A stretch of DNA of 64,000 nt from Basidiobolus meristosporus CBS 931.73 (Eukaryota > Basidiobolomycota > Basidiobolomycetes > Basidiobolales > Basidiobolaceae), in the NCBI GenBank assembly GCA_002104905.1, contig MCFE01000181.1, forward strand, positions 62,001 to 126,000, given 5' to 3'. Under the pieces are notes generated by a model. It was not told where the DNA came from, ran no database searches, and saw only the letters and a program-made list of their open reading frames with translations. Made by a program: the position numbers and the translations under genes. Shown piece by piece: positions 1 to 12,316 of the stretch (position 1 is the first letter of the stretch; each line of letters starts with the position of its first letter).

Positions 1-1502
1 GGATTCTAGTCGTCGCTTCGAAATGATAGTGCAAGATTCCTTTCTTTAAGTTCACTTCAAACTCGACTTCGACCGGATAAACATTCATGCATGTGTTTGA
101 AGTACTCTATATAAACACGAAACACGAAACCCGAAACCAGATCTTACCTGAAATGTTGCCCGACAGTAAGGACAGGGCATTTTAGCAATCCGTTCGAGTA
201 TTGTAATTCCAGCATTTCGTAAATTTCAATTCCCAGAATGCACCTTGCACCTAGGCATGATGACTCCACCAACCAACCAATCATTTAGCGCTGTGGTTGG
301 TGTGACTGTTCTGAAGTGTAGGGGCAATAACCGGTGGGGAGTGGCCTCCCGTTCAACAAAGGAATGTCATGTAACTTCTAAATCCGGCCGAAGTGATCGA
401 ACAAAAATAGAAGTCTAATGATTATACTAGGAAGCCTTTCAAACGTCAAGTATGATTTTGATTTCGTTCTTGGCAGCCGCTAATCATTCCTCAGGTCGCC
501 CGCATATCATGCTCTTTCAAAGGCAGGTGGAAGACGCAGCGCACAGAATTACTGGATCTCAGCAATCCCATGACATCGCCGACAAGAAGACGTTGTCTCA
601 CCTCCATCTTTTGGCATTTCACCTGCCCGATATCGGCACAGCACTGAGTACCGACCTGACGGTTCGGAATTTGGGAATGATTAGGGGTTGGCGCCGCAGT
701 CAGATGACCAGGAGATGGAGGGAAAGCATGGGATTCATTGTGGGCGTTTCATCGCATATCTGTTCGATGATCTATACTGTGGAAGTAGCCCTAGTGTGAT
801 GCATCCGTAAAATATCGCTGCTATCACATCAAATCAAATCCCCCTATTTGGTCTTTCATGTTTGCGAATACTGCAGGATTAAACTTCATTTGTGTTTGTA
901 TGCTCCTGAGCGTTTCGTTTACCACCAGCTTCCCTTACTCGTACACAACAACCCATTGTCTGAGATGACACAGTACGGATTAGCTAATCCTCTCCCCACA
1001 ATTGCCATTCTGGTATCAGCGCAGTTGCATGGTTAGTCCAGCCAGACCACAACCAACGTCCAATTCGAAATGTATCTAATATGAGTTGGGCCATGAATGC
1101 GATGGCTAGTTGATGTGCGGGCACTTGGCTTTTTGAAAATCTAAAAATACCTGAATCTTGATGGGCTATGGTCAACAGATGCAAAATCTGATCAACTGAA
1201 TACTGGAATACAGTACTCTTACTGGGCTTAACGTCCATATTTGCATCAGGAATATCTATTATGACAAACAGTGGTAGTACCTGTTTCGCAGATTTCCATA
1301 TATGTAGAAGCCATTCAAAACGTTACCCAACACGGGCCCAGGCTATAGTCTTATAAATCACACACTTCATCTAGCTGCTAACCTGTCTGTACACAAATCC
1401 ACTCTTCTCCTGTATTCAGGCGATACATTTAAATATCCACCCTCACTTGGCTGATAATCAAACTCTTTTCGCATCAACTCTGCCCACAAGAACCACCCAC
1501 TG
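1..1502. other. Upstream region without a recognisable gene
   Basis: I find no convincing gene here. Short open frames occur on both strands (for example 452-799 plus and 984-1238 minus), but none has a recognisable motif or a supported splice structure. The base composition, with many CG dinucleotides, is like the gene-bearing part of the window and unlike the transposon-rich part. The last few hundred bases probably contain the promoter of the ankyrin gene and possibly an undetected 5' exon. Confidence 0.5.
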
Positions 1503-2257
1503 ATGAAGAATACGAAAGGGTTCATTAACCTTGGACTGCATTCTGGCGCAGTAACTGGCAATCTAGGACTGGTAAAATTTGCCTTGGATCATGGCCAGGC
1601 GATCAATTCTGTTATCAAGGGGATTCTTCCCATACATGCTGCATGTTGTAGCGGCAACGTTATCGTTGTTGAATATCTTATTCACAGAGGGGCCGATGTG
1701 AATATCCCAAGGTAGGGAGTCTCTCCACGTGGCTATGGATCTACTGATACTTACCAATGCTCCGTTCTAGCTGCTCGAAAGCATACACCGGTCACATGGA
1801 TGGAATAAAAAAGGACAATTACCTGGGGTTTTCTGCGCTCCACTACGCAGTCGCTAATGGGGATGTTCGCATGGTGGAATTACTACTCCACCATGGAGCC
1901 ATAGTGGACAACCCCGACAAATATGGCACCACTCCGCTCACCATTGCCGTAGCTAAACAGTATCTTAGCCTCGCAATTTTACTTCAAAAGCATCAGCACT
2001 TCCAAAGCCAGAGAGCACGCCAAGTCTCCTCGACAGATCTCGCCAAAGCCCTAACCGAAGAGCAGCCCATCTCCTTTACACCCTCGTCCGATCTCAAGAC
2101 CTCCAAAAGACCAACTCACCGCCTTACTAGATGTACCAGCTTGCCGAACATATTCAATGGAATACGGCGTTTGTCCAACACCGGCATAAAGCCCTCGCAG
2201 CTTCGCAAATCGTGGGAATCGCCCAACCCCAACGTGATCACCGCAAGTCAGACCTGA
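1503..2257 (+). CDS. Ankyrin-repeat protein, two exons
   Basis: Proposed exons are 1503-1711 and 1771-2257, giving 231 residues. The 59-bp intron (GTAGGG...TTCTAG) restores the frame exactly and joins GADVNIP to SCSKAY. Four ankyrin-type repeats are visible: about residues 11-36 (GNLGLVKFALDHGQ), 40-67 (LPIHAACCSGN), 89-116 (SALHYAVANGD) and a shorter one at 120-140 (GTTPLTIAVA). The remaining 90 residues are Ser/Thr/Arg-rich and probably disordered. Ankyrin repeats bind proteins; no catalytic role is implied. The core resembles small conserved fungal ankyrin proteins of unknown function (from memory). The first ATG of the open frame was taken as start. The frame stays open for about 50 bp upstream and holds a possible splice acceptor, so a further 5' exon is possible. 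The next gene starts 3.4 kb downstream on the same strand. Confidence 0.75.
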
Positions 2258-4977
2258 GGTCCCATGCAAATTCAATGTACTTTTTACGAACATACAATCA
2301 TGTAAAAACCTTCCCCGAGCTTCATCTCCATGTCGATAACACCCCCGATCCCGATGAGTATATCAGTATTTCTCAGTGCTTTTCCATGTATATACTCCAC
2401 ATCCCGCTTTGTAACTATTGATATTCGCCATCGATAAAAACGCCCCTATTGGAACGTAGCACTAAAGCCCATCAGAGGTGACCACTCACAGATCCGTATC
2501 GTGTCAGTAGCATACAGCATTAGCCCGCCGTGATCACTCGATCCCAGGCGCTGTCGTTTGACTGGTTTTGTGTGTTATTCAGATACAAATGTGAAGGCGC
2601 GTTGAAACCGCCCAAAACATACTCCTCCTGGCTGATCATTCAGCAGTTTAGGGAGGATGGTTGTAAGAGACTAGTAAAAACAACATTGCAGCACTGGCAT
2701 ATTCGTACCAGCTCTACGTGGCACCAACGGACTCAACATTGAGTCTAGGTCTCCTTGGACAACAAGTTCATGTATGGAATCACTTGTCCAATGCGAGAGG
2801 GGTGATTCGTGGGGACAATAGGGGATTACCAAACCCTTGGGATTAACCGGCCTTCAAGCCAAAATGTCAGTCCTAATAGGCAACCACGCTATGATGGCTG
2901 AGCTCACGGTGATCCTATGCATTTCTATTCAACAGTGAGTTGGCTGTATTGGTTGATGCACTACCATTAAGGAAGCGCTAGAGCAGACACTCCCTCATCT
3001 AAACCTATACTAGTGAATGAGCCACACATTCGATTCATGCGAGAAGGGGTAAGGAGGCGATGCTATTCTAGTAATAGCACCAACGCTAGGGTGCCCCTTA
3101 TTACAGATATTTACTGAGGTGTCAGAATGACATGGATTTGAGTGAGACTTGCCATTTAGAGTCCTCAAACCTTCGAAGAACGGGGATGTACAAGCAGCAT
3201 TGGTCGTGGCGCTCTTTCTCCAACTTAGTTATTTTTTACGGACACCTCCGAATCCAGTTTTGAACTTGTATATCGAATATCTGAGTAACTTCTAAACAAA
3301 CAGCGCACAGCATTAGCCTGCAGATTGAGTATCCTCAAACCATATCAGTTCACAATTCCCAAACAACACTTATCTGTGAAATGCATCTATCTATATCAAT
3401 CCATTGAGTAGGTGTAGGTTTCAACTCGTACGGGTACATGGCAAGGGGAAACGCTCTCACCCTTAGTTGTTGCTCAATACAAGCATCAAGTTGGATACGG
3501 ATATATACATAACTGAAAACCATGGTTTCGTCAAGAATCAACGTATATTTATATAGGGTAGACTATTGCCCTGCTATTTTAAAGATTAGGTTTCGGTTCA
3601 CAGCGTGGAGTCGCGGAAGAAGCAAACCCACGGAAATTGTCGTAGATCGATGTGATATAACCCTAGTTTATTTGGGCGGGATGGATTATTCAGAGAGTGG
3701 TGCTCATTGGGTCTCGCGTGTTGATACCACCAAGGGTTATCCAGAGATTGATAAGTGAAAGTTGCTGGTGATACAATGGGATTTGAATGTGAAGATGGTA
3801 ACAGAAACTGAATGTTGGGAAATGGAATTCCACTTGATTGGTTAACCACTTGGCCATTTTGGATGGCTGAAAATTCGTAACGATATATTCCGACTGCACA
3901 GGAATACTTATTCTGATTTTCATGAGACTTATTCTGCCCAGGTTCCGGAAGAGGTACCAAGATACATGATGGCGTATTGCCAATTCTTTTGGAAATCGCG
4001 GAATTTCACGATTTTTGTAGTGTAATGCGTATCCAAGGACGGCTTACGCCACCATACATATACAGGATTGAAAGAGATTCGTATTATGAAGTTGAATGCC
4101 CATCGATGGCTTGGGCACTGCTTTAGTGTGCCTCAAGAGTGGGGGAAAGTCGGGTAGCTTTCAGTAGCCACGGAAAACCTATTACAGCCTAGGGTTCTGG
4201 GGATAAGTATTCCAAAACATTCCACGAACCAGCCCAGGACGTTTCAACCTATTAGATCGGCTGTTGCTTGATAAACAAGCTATCAATCCGGAATACACAA
4301 GCGAAGTGCTATGGCAACCACCAGATAAACGGGTTGAGCCCTTGCCATGATTAGGAGAATGTGTATGCTACGTACTGAACGGGATTTTTAGGTACAACCA
4401 TTGCATTTAGAGTGTAAGGTGTATCGGTAACATGCTTGCTGGATGGTACCCGGTCGCAAAGAAACGGATTCCACGGCCAGAGTCAGCCATGATTACGATT
4501 GGCTCTTCAGCCAGCAGGCCATGGCCCTGAGCCATTGGTGAGCAACCCAGCGACATGGGAACTTTGCAGGATTGATTAATGCAAATAGTATTGGATTCTT
4601 CTAGATGTGCACCCTGATCAATAATAGAATTTTCAGAGCTGGTGGAATCAGTCTCTGCGTTAAGGGAGGAGTTGTAGATGACGGGGCATGGATTTCCCTC
4701 TAAGCCATGAGGTTCCCAAGAATATTATTGTCGCGAAAACCAACGGCAACAAATGGAAATTCACATGGGACAACTTATGAAATAGGAACTAGGTGTCATG
4801 AATTTTTATTCAACTTATAGTAGCACCCCGAGGATAACCGATATGGTTGGGAAAGAGCCTGAATTCATATTATCACCTAATATTTCTATAGGGAATGGGC
4901 TGGCTAAAATTGGTATATGGATTGGCATCTGATGAAAAAGGCTTTCTCACAGGTGCCAGATTGAAAGGGAAGGTGTA
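2258..4977. other. Intergenic, nothing recognised
   Basis: There are only short open frames on both strands (for example 2530-2742 plus and 3350-3541, 3598-3960 minus). They overlap one another, carry no motif I know, and have no consistent splice partners. I see no repeat shared with the rest of the window, no tRNA-like cloverleaf and no transposon ends. CG dinucleotides are present at a level like the genes around it. Confidence 0.45.
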
Positions 4978-5470
4978 TTAGTGGATTTCAGTTTCCAACA
5001 TGTTGCACGTTGTCTTGCCATATTCAACCATCCACTGCTGCCGCGCACCCAAATCATCATCTACCGCTTTATCACCGCAAATCTCGAAGTGATCGATCGG
5101 CCTTTTGAGTTGGTAAACTTCCAAAAAGAACATGGCTTTATCCGGCTCACCATGCCAAGCTAGCGTCACAGCAAGCGATAGCGTTAGCTTACTGCCAAGC
5201 GGTCATATCCATTGAAAAGGCTGGGTCAGGGGACTTTGCCTTCGGCACCAGATTCATGGTCAGTAAACTCAAACCGTTGCAAGCGTCGCAGTTCCATGGA
5301 GTCATCGAGACTGCGCCAGATTTTCGGTTGAATATGGAAATGACCAAGACAGCGTCCATAGATAAGTCCAGTATCTGACCAGATCGAAACGGAGGGCTCA
5401 AAAAGGGAATTGAATTCCCGATGTTGACCATATTGTTAATAGTAATTTTATTTACTATTATGTTGCGCAT
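4978..5470 (-). other. Pair of minus-strand open frames, doubtful gene
   Basis: Two consecutive minus-strand frames, 5189-5470 (93 codons) and 4978-5169 (63 codons), lie end to end and look more protein-like than their surroundings. The second has no ATG at its left limit (it opens at GTG), so an intron or a frame break would be needed between them. The only GT..AG pair I can see at the junction would excise about 33 bp, which is shorter than any other intron here. I do not recognise either sequence. It may be a decayed gene or chance. Confidence 0.2.
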
Positions 5471-5636
5471 AATTTGTGGGGTTTTCAGAGTATAAACACC
5501 GAAAACATCCTCGCTGGCATTGAAATTTAGTTAATCAGGCTGGTGAGCAAACACGGTGCTTATTAATTTGGTAAAAACAATAGCGGTTTGCGGTTTCCAC
5601 TTCGGTTTCCATATACCATCTGTGGTATTGTTGCGG

Positions 5637-5645
5637 TATATATAT
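5637..5645 (+). promoter_or_regulatory. TATA-like box of the arrestin-like gene
   Basis: The sequence TATATATAT followed by CCC lies about 70 bp upstream of the ATG at 5714. This is a plausible core-promoter position for a fungal gene with a short 5' leader. The assignment rests only on sequence and spacing. Confidence 0.45.
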
Positions 5646-5713
5646 CCCGGCTTCAGTACGTGCAACCCTTACTTCAATTATTCCACCATTCTTCACCACA
5701 TTGAAGCCCAATC

Positions 5714-6756
5714 ATGAAGACGGCCGATTGCGATATCTTGCTGGAAAAATCTGCACTAGTATTGCATGGATGTGCTTCTGAGGCTGCCGGTGCAGCGCTG
5801 AGAGGCGTCCTTGTTTTGAGACTGAAGAAAGAAACCAAAGTCAAGTCCATCCGACTGCAACTGGAGGGCCGGGTTCAGATCGCGTGGGAGTCGGGTAAGA
5901 GCCTGTCTAGTCAACTTTGATTGATTCATGCAATTGACGTTTTGGAAAAGACAGAATCTACACCGTTGATGAAACGGTGATCGATAATGTGTTGACGATC
6001 ATTCGCCCAAATACCGGTTGCGTTTTACCCAAGGGAAACACGGTGTACGAGTTTGAATTTCGGTTTCCAGGGGACCTTCCGGAAACCGTGTTCACACCTT
6101 GCGGTCAGATCAAGTATCACATCAATGCAGTTATCGAGCGACCCCATATATTCCGAGATATCTACATTCAAAAGCCCATACTAGTCAGGAGGCAGCCGTA
6201 CTTGATTAATTCAGATACCATCGACGACTCGCTCAACATTTCCCAGATCTACAAAAACGCAGCCAACGTACAGATCCAAGCCCCTACGAGGAGCTACATG
6301 TTTGGAGAGACCATACCACTCCACATCACCTTGTCCTATCTAATGGGAAACGTGTCGATATGTCGGATCGCCCTTAGACTGGTGCAGACCATGGTCTTAG
6401 GGATCCCTGGGACTTCTGGCACCAAGAAGCTCCAGCAGTGGAGAGAGATCAGCAACAACGCTGTCAGCTGCAATGAATTTATCTTCAACACTCGCCTGCC
6501 AGAAGACATTTTCCAGCCAGCTTGCTCCACAAAGTATATCGAGACAACCCATGAGGCCATACTCATCATCAGTTTTACCATCAATGGGAAGGTCGAGTGC
6601 GGCTATGTTACCTTTGGTATAAATCTTACTTGTAAGCGGGAAGAGGATGAAAGTCTGCCTACATATACGCCAGTCAAAGCCGAAGACGCCTCCCCAAAGC
6701 TGCCCTCTTACACGGAGGTTACAATTTGCACGAATCAAGGCTTGTCCTTACGCTAA
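5714..6756 (+). CDS. Arrestin-like protein (alpha-arrestin type)
   Basis: Proposed exons are 5714-5894 and 5951-6756, giving 328 residues. The 56-bp intron starts GTAAGA and ends AAAAG, and it restores the frame. The spliced N-terminal half has the arrestin-fold pattern: alternating strands, the stretch VYEFEFRFPGDLPETV (about residues 87-102), then the strand pair around KYHINAVIE. The C-terminal half has the second sandwich (about 150-285). The tail carries two LPxY motifs, LPTY at 296-299 and LPSY at 311-314. These are variants of the PPxY motif that recruits the WW domains of Nedd4/Rsp5 ubiquitin ligases. In fungi alpha-arrestins adapt such ligases to plasma-membrane transporters for endocytosis, so that role is likely here but inferred. 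The protein is shorter than many fungal alpha-arrestins, with little beyond the two arrestin domains. ATG 5714 is the first in frame and lies 70 bp after a TATA-like box. Confidence 0.8.
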
Positions 6757-6895
6757 ACTGGTGCATGGTGCATTTATGCAACAATACACCAGATCAGAGG
6801 ATGTGTAGCCACATAGAATATAAACAAAGAATAATCATGATGCATAGCTTATTTGTGTATCTGTTGTAAATTCAATCCACTTGATCTCCCATGTA

Positions 6896-6901
6896 AATAA
6901 A
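6896..6901 (+). terminator. Poly(A) signal-like AATAAA after the arrestin-like gene
   Basis: A canonical AATAAA lies 140 bp after the stop codon at 6756 and about 130 bp before the next start. The 270-bp gap between the two genes holds nothing else I recognise. Function is inferred from sequence and position only. Confidence 0.35.
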
Positions 6902-7027
6902 ATCAATTCAAGATCTTCAAAGCTGATGGAAAATCACTCCTCATGACTCCAGGCAGAATCTAAACAAGGATCGTTGAAGTTACACGGTTTGGTTCAATCG
7001 ATTAGGTGGTTGCCTAATGAGTTAGCG

Positions 7028-10000
7028 ATGCCAAAGCGGCCTTCTGATTCATCTAAAGATGACCTAGTCAATACCCTCTCTTCCCACGACCAAAGCGATC
7101 GTCGTACCAAGCGAGAGGACAAGAAAAGCCCCAGTACAGAAATCTCCGACCTACCACCTCAATTAATTGTGCTGAGCATACTTTTCGAACAACTTTGTAC
7201 GATTGTGACTTTCTTTAACGTAAAGCAGCCTGAAACACCATGCACTCTCGAGATCGTTAAAAGTTCCATGGACAAAGTTGTTGCTGAACTGAGCATTCGC
7301 TACGCATTGGAAGAAACCGATTTCAATGAAAGGCATCTAGCTTCTATGAAAGGGATCTCACCCGAGAGCCTGACCGTTTCATACAGCGTTTCGGAGCCAA
7401 TCTCAAATGCTCTTCCGGCTGCCACAGCTCCGAGAGGTTTGTTCAAGTACAAGACCGTTACAACTTTCATGCTTGGGCTAAAAGCTTATTCCTCCAAGGT
7501 GACCGCAGAGGCAATAAAAGATATACCTTGAGCATTTGTCTACAAAATACCAAAAAGAAACAACCGAAAACTCTCAAAGCAGTCAAAACAATCCGGGAGA
7601 TTATCAATCAACGTAATGCAAAATTTAAAGAGAACCTATTGGCATTTTTCAAGCATATATCTTCTTCCGTACTGGTATGTCCTTTCGAGCATGGTTCTAG
7701 TTGCCCTCAAGAAGTAACCCTTAGAGTTTTGGTAAGGCGGTTGACTCGGATATTATTGCGGAAGTTTTGGAAGCTCTCATAATCGAGTATTTACCATGTT
7801 TTCCCGAAGAAGTAGTTGTTGAGGAGCTGGAGGAAGAGGTAGAAGCCGTTTTCCCTAGCATCGAAAGGCTTGTCAACTCTGTAGTTGCCAAGCCAGACTT
7901 CTTGGCAGAGCAAGTGTTGCATAAGGAGGTGGTACCAGCTAGAGATCCGGTGTTCGGTATATTGTAGACTACGTAATAATATCTGCTCTCTGCCTAACAA
8001 ATATTGGGATAGAGAATCTGCCCGTTATCCAGACGCATCAGCAGGTTAAGGAGGCATTGAAAGAGGTGCTGGGAATAGAGCATTTGTATTCACATCAGTC
8101 AGAGGCTATACAGGACGTCTTTCAAGGAAAGCATGTAGCGGTGTCGACATCCACTTCAAGGTAATAAGCTCAATTGTGTTTGAAGGTCAGGGAAGTAAGG
8201 CTAATCACGCAACCCACTCAGTGGTAAATCATTAATATTCCATGTGCCTATATTGTCTACACTGCTTGAAAACCCTTCCCTCCGCGCACTATACATATTC
8301 CCCAACAAAGCCTTGGCACAAGATCAACTTCGCAATTTAAACATGCTGCTCAGTTGTTCTGAGGAGCTTCAGCATATTAAGGTATGCCGGTTTGACAAAT
8401 CAGAGCCGAACTTGTTCTCAAACCACGAGATTTCCTATTAAGGCATCCACCTACGACGGAGACACAGACCCGGCAATTCGCGCAAAGATTCGAGATGACT
8501 GTCAAATTCTTTTCACCAACCCCGACATGTTACACTCCAGCATACTACCCTTTCATCGTCAATTTTGGGACCAATTCCTCATGAATCTTCGATTTGTGGT
8601 CATCGATGAGATCCATACTTATTTCTTGGGTGACGATGCAGAGCATAATGATCGGTTGGCTGAGGCTACTTGGCGGCGAAGTTTCTTTGGTGTTCATGTG
8701 AGCTGTGTTTTAAGGCGACTTAGACGACTCTGTGATGTAGCATATGGAAATCACTCGGTCCAGTTTTTATGTGCTTCTGCAACCATAGGTACATCTAATA
8801 ATAATAACCATGAAGTTATCCTTGCTGACGCAGCTTCCAGACGATCCCCTTGGGCAGTTACGGTTTCTCTGCGGGTTCGATGACAAATACCCTCCCACGA
8901 AACATCATCCCGAATTATTTGCTAGCACAGATTATAGGCCGACGGGCCTCTCTGTTGTTTGCACAGATGGTTCGCCCTGCGGAAAAAAGCACTACGTAAT
9001 ATGGCAGTCCAATATTAGGGATATTGAGTCGGCCGAGAACAAGAAGCGGCTGAATCTGCTGAAGAAATATGAAAAGTACAACAAGCCGCTGTTCGATGTC
9101 ACCTCGCTCTTTGTCACTAGTATTAGTCACAAATTCCGAACCGTCCTTTTCTGCAAGGTTTGTTAAGCCTAATACTGCCAAGAATCTCCCATACTAATCG
9201 CCAAAAGTAGACACGTAATATTTGTGAACAGGTGATGAACGCTGTAGTCACTCGATTGCAGAAATCCGGCGCGCACAATCTAAAAGACAGGATTAGTTCT
9301 TATCGTGGAGGATACCTACAGCAGGAACGTCGAGAGATTGAGAGAAGGCTCTTCCAAGGGGACCTGTTGGGTAATGTTCAGATATAGTTCCGCACTCTTT
9401 GATAGCCCACGTCTGACTTTTACCCAGGGGTCATAACAACCAACGCGCTTGAGCTTGGTCTTGATATTGGGTCGATTGACGTGGTGATTCATTACGGATT
9501 TCCTGATTCTTATCAGACTATGATCACTGATGATGGGAGGGTCACAAGCAATATGTTCTCTTCGTACTTTCAACAAGCCGGCCGCTGCGGCAGACGCCAG
9601 CAGGAGTCTCTCTCTCTACTGGTTCTTGATGGTAGTAGGCGTGATGAATGGCTTGTGAATCATGTTGATACCGTTTTCTCAATACTGCGAGGAGAGCACC
9701 TGGAGGATGGAGAGAAGCAGGGTGTTGATGGCACTTGCGATACTGACAATTACTTTCGACTCGAGAAATTCCGTGGCATTGTCGAACGGCATCTGCAGTG
9801 TGCCGCGCATGAGCAAGTATTCGTACTCGAAAGGGATGCCTCCTACTTTGGCGGCCGTCGTCAGCAAGAGTCTTCAAACCAGTGCTGGCTGGGGAGTCTT
9901 CTAGATACTCACCTTCCATCGTACGAAGATGCATCGGATTCAGAAAATGTCATCAAATATTATCGACCAAATGCGCAATATCTGCCATATCCAGCGAACA

Positions 10001-11179
10001 CGTTCTCCCTGAGAACGGATATTCATGGAGACGTCTTAAACGAATGGAGCATCCTGACTACAGCCGGTGTCTTACTCGAGAATATGGACCACTACCGAGC
10101 ATTGTGTACTGTCTATCCTAAAGCCTACTTCTATAGGCGGGGGATTGTTTACGTAATCCTGAAGTGGGACATTGGCGGCAGAAATATCATAGCACAGGAA
10201 ATTCCACACCCTGATAAAAGTGGGCTGTTGAATACCAATTTTCCCCACACTGCGTGGTCAGCCGCACAAGGAAAGGTCAATCAATGTAGAACCTTCAAAG
10301 GGACAATCGACTTGAAGCAATGCCTCGGAAGCATGCGGGGTATAGTACCAATATAACAGGTATTCAACCAAATATTTTATTCACATTATGCGTAGTCTCT
10401 TTCAGCGTAGATGGGCTGAGCCAGCGTGATTCTAAACAGCCGGAGAAACTGCATAGATTCACATACTCGAGACAGGAGAAGCCTCCTCCCGTCGATTTCG
10501 ATACATATGGATGCTGGATGAATAGTAAGTGCAGTCAATCCTTCCGTTCAAGTGTCGATTCTAAGCCATTTTCAGTACCCGAGGTATTGGTCAATTATGC
10601 AATCGATAGGGCCTCGGCTTCGACGACCGAACCCATTACAAGGAGTAGCGTTGTAAGAATTGTAAGCGTATTGAACCATTGCTTATTGCATTATAGTCGC
10701 ACTATGCTTCAAGGGAAGGGGATTGCTATTGATCAATGGTCATTGAAAACAGAATGTACTGACCCAGAAGAGGCGGGTGGAAGGTCGTTAAGGTATGTAC
10801 TGGCGAGCCTTGTAGGCTGAATCTCATGCTCACCCGGTTTGAAAGACTTGTGATATTAGATGCGACCGAATTACGTCAACCTTCCCTTCCGCTCTCTCAA
10901 GCGAACCGCAGTATAATTCAGGGTCGCATCCCTTCTGCTACCCCCATTCCTTCCTATCTTCAGTTGTGCTATCAGCTATTCAGAGATTTGATGGAGGAAA
11001 CTCTGGTAGCATGCTCTTCAGATGTTGCTCCAAAATGGGATACTTGTGGAGCGGGGTGCTATCTACGCCATCAAAGAAACCCTCCAACTAATTCGGAACG
11101 TACGGAAGCTGATATAGCCATCGCCAAGGCTTTTCAGAAGCTGCTTTTGACTCCCTCACAAGAGGAATATCGTCCATGA
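7028..11179 (+). CDS. hrq1: Hrq1/MrfA-type superfamily-2 DNA helicase, 12 exons
   Basis: Exons: 7028-7436, 7499-7674, 7725-7956, 8013-8160, 8222-8381, 8443-8788, 8841-9157, 9232-9370, 9428-10339, 10396-10524, 10576-10792, 10846-11179. All eleven introns are 50-74 bp with GT..AG ends, and the total is 3519 nt (1172 residues) in one frame. Helicase motifs: I STSTSSGKS (317-325), Ia NKALAQDQ, STYDGD, FTNPDMLHSSILP, II DEIH (430-433), III CASATI, FCKV, V TTNALELGLDIG, VI QQAGRCGRR (691-699). The family hallmark HLQCAAHE (near 764) and the C-terminal DUF1998-like zinc region follow. Hrq1 is a 3'-5' helicase acting in nuclear crosslink repair and telomere maintenance. Oddities: motif VI has Cys for the usual Ala, about 20 extra residues follow DEIHTY, and the zinc region keeps only C1118, C1129 and C1133. 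The intron at 7437-7498 is the least certain. Confidence 0.85.
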
Positions 11180-11584
11180 CCCTTCGCACCCTGGTTAGCG
11201 AACTAGATTCCTCTGGGTTTTTATACTAAAATATTTTGTTGACGCAACAGTTACAGCCAATTTAAACAAATCATCTAGTTTATTAACACTTGATAAGCCA
11301 AGATGTAGAAGTGGACTATTGACTTTGCATGATTGACTATGCCAACCCCACCAGGCTTGTATTTATGTAGGTACAGGGAAGCACAATGGAATGGTGAAAC
11401 CAATAAAACTTAGAGCTGGAATCAGTAGCATTTCTTTGCTGATACTCTCCCAACAGTTTTGTGGTGGAATTCCCTTAGATTTAATGCCATACTGTTTGGA
11501 CTGTTCAGATGATTCTGAGAAGACTTACAATTAGGCTTTCAGATTTGCACATGATATTGGCTCTGAAGCTAAGCCTATTCAAAG
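11180..11584. other. Boundary between gene-bearing DNA and the transposon island
   Basis: The first hundred bases are the 3' flank of the helicase gene. After about 11280 the sequence becomes CpG-poor and TpG/CpA-rich, like the transposon copies that follow, but I cannot assign it to any family. There is no open frame of note. Confidence 0.4.
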
Positions 11585-11947
11585 TGTACATAAATTGTGC
11601 CTACACATATAAAAGATTAAATGATAACTCACCATAGTAAGCATTACAGACAAAGCTGTGGTACCATGTATACACATATATGTAACACTATCCCCTTTGG
11701 TTTGACTCACTTCCATACATATACCACTAAAAAAAAGTAAAGTTGTCTGGTTCCCTACCAAACACCACTACTGACAACAGCTGAAGAACAGGTGGACTAC
11801 AGCTTACTTTGGCATGCCATGTTACAAGCAGGGCTGCATCTAAAAAGGCCATGTGGACAGTCTGCTCACCAAAGATAATAATGTGGACTCCTCAGACTCT
11901 CAGGCAGGTGGGCAATGAGACAATCTGTGGAGCTGCAAGCTGAGCAT
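11585..11947 (+). pseudogene. CMC element fragment C0: start of ORF1, plus strand
   Basis: Homology to the intergenic region and first about 90 codons of the CMC family's ORF1 (compare 27560-27940) begins near 11585. It stops abruptly at 11947, where the terminus of copy C1 begins. Stops and frameshifts break the frame. Neither terminus of this copy is present here. The fragment runs plus while the ORF1 fragment on the far side of C1 (30535-31050) runs minus, so the two are not simply one gene split by C1. Confidence 0.6.
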
Positions 11948-12316
11948 ACCCTATGAAAAGTTATTGTGATGATCCCATCAAAAGGCCATCACAAATTCAG
12001 AGTCCTGCAACTAAGAGGTACTGATCCTGCCAGGACACCATCCAGAGACTGTTGAAAAATAATTGCACCCCAGATTTCACAAAAAACTTGGTCAAAATTT
12101 TTCATCCCACCAATATATTAGTGGCTTTGGATTGGTTCCCTGCCAATTTGCTCACTTTCTGATCCCAGACACTCAATCACCTCCTATATTTGTGTACATT
12201 GATTGGCTATTGCCTCTGTTTCACATTCCTTACTTCCTGACTCAACTGTTTCTCTTACTTTTTATGTGTACAACTGACTCTACTGTTTCACTAACTTTTC
12301 ATGTGTACAAATTGAT

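Noticed and set aside
452-799. 115-codon plus-strand open frame as a gene
   Set aside because: No motif, no splice partners and no supporting promoter; composition unremarkable. It is probably chance.
7028-7531. Helicase gene as a pseudogene because its first long frame stops at 7531
   Set aside because: A short intron at 7437-7498 resolves the frame, and all other junctions have good splice sites with a total divisible by three.
8630-8681. A 52-bp intron within the helicase exon after DEIHTY
   Set aside because: GT..AG bases exist, but removing 52 bp would break a frame that is open through and closes correctly over all exons. An insertion of about 20 residues is simpler.
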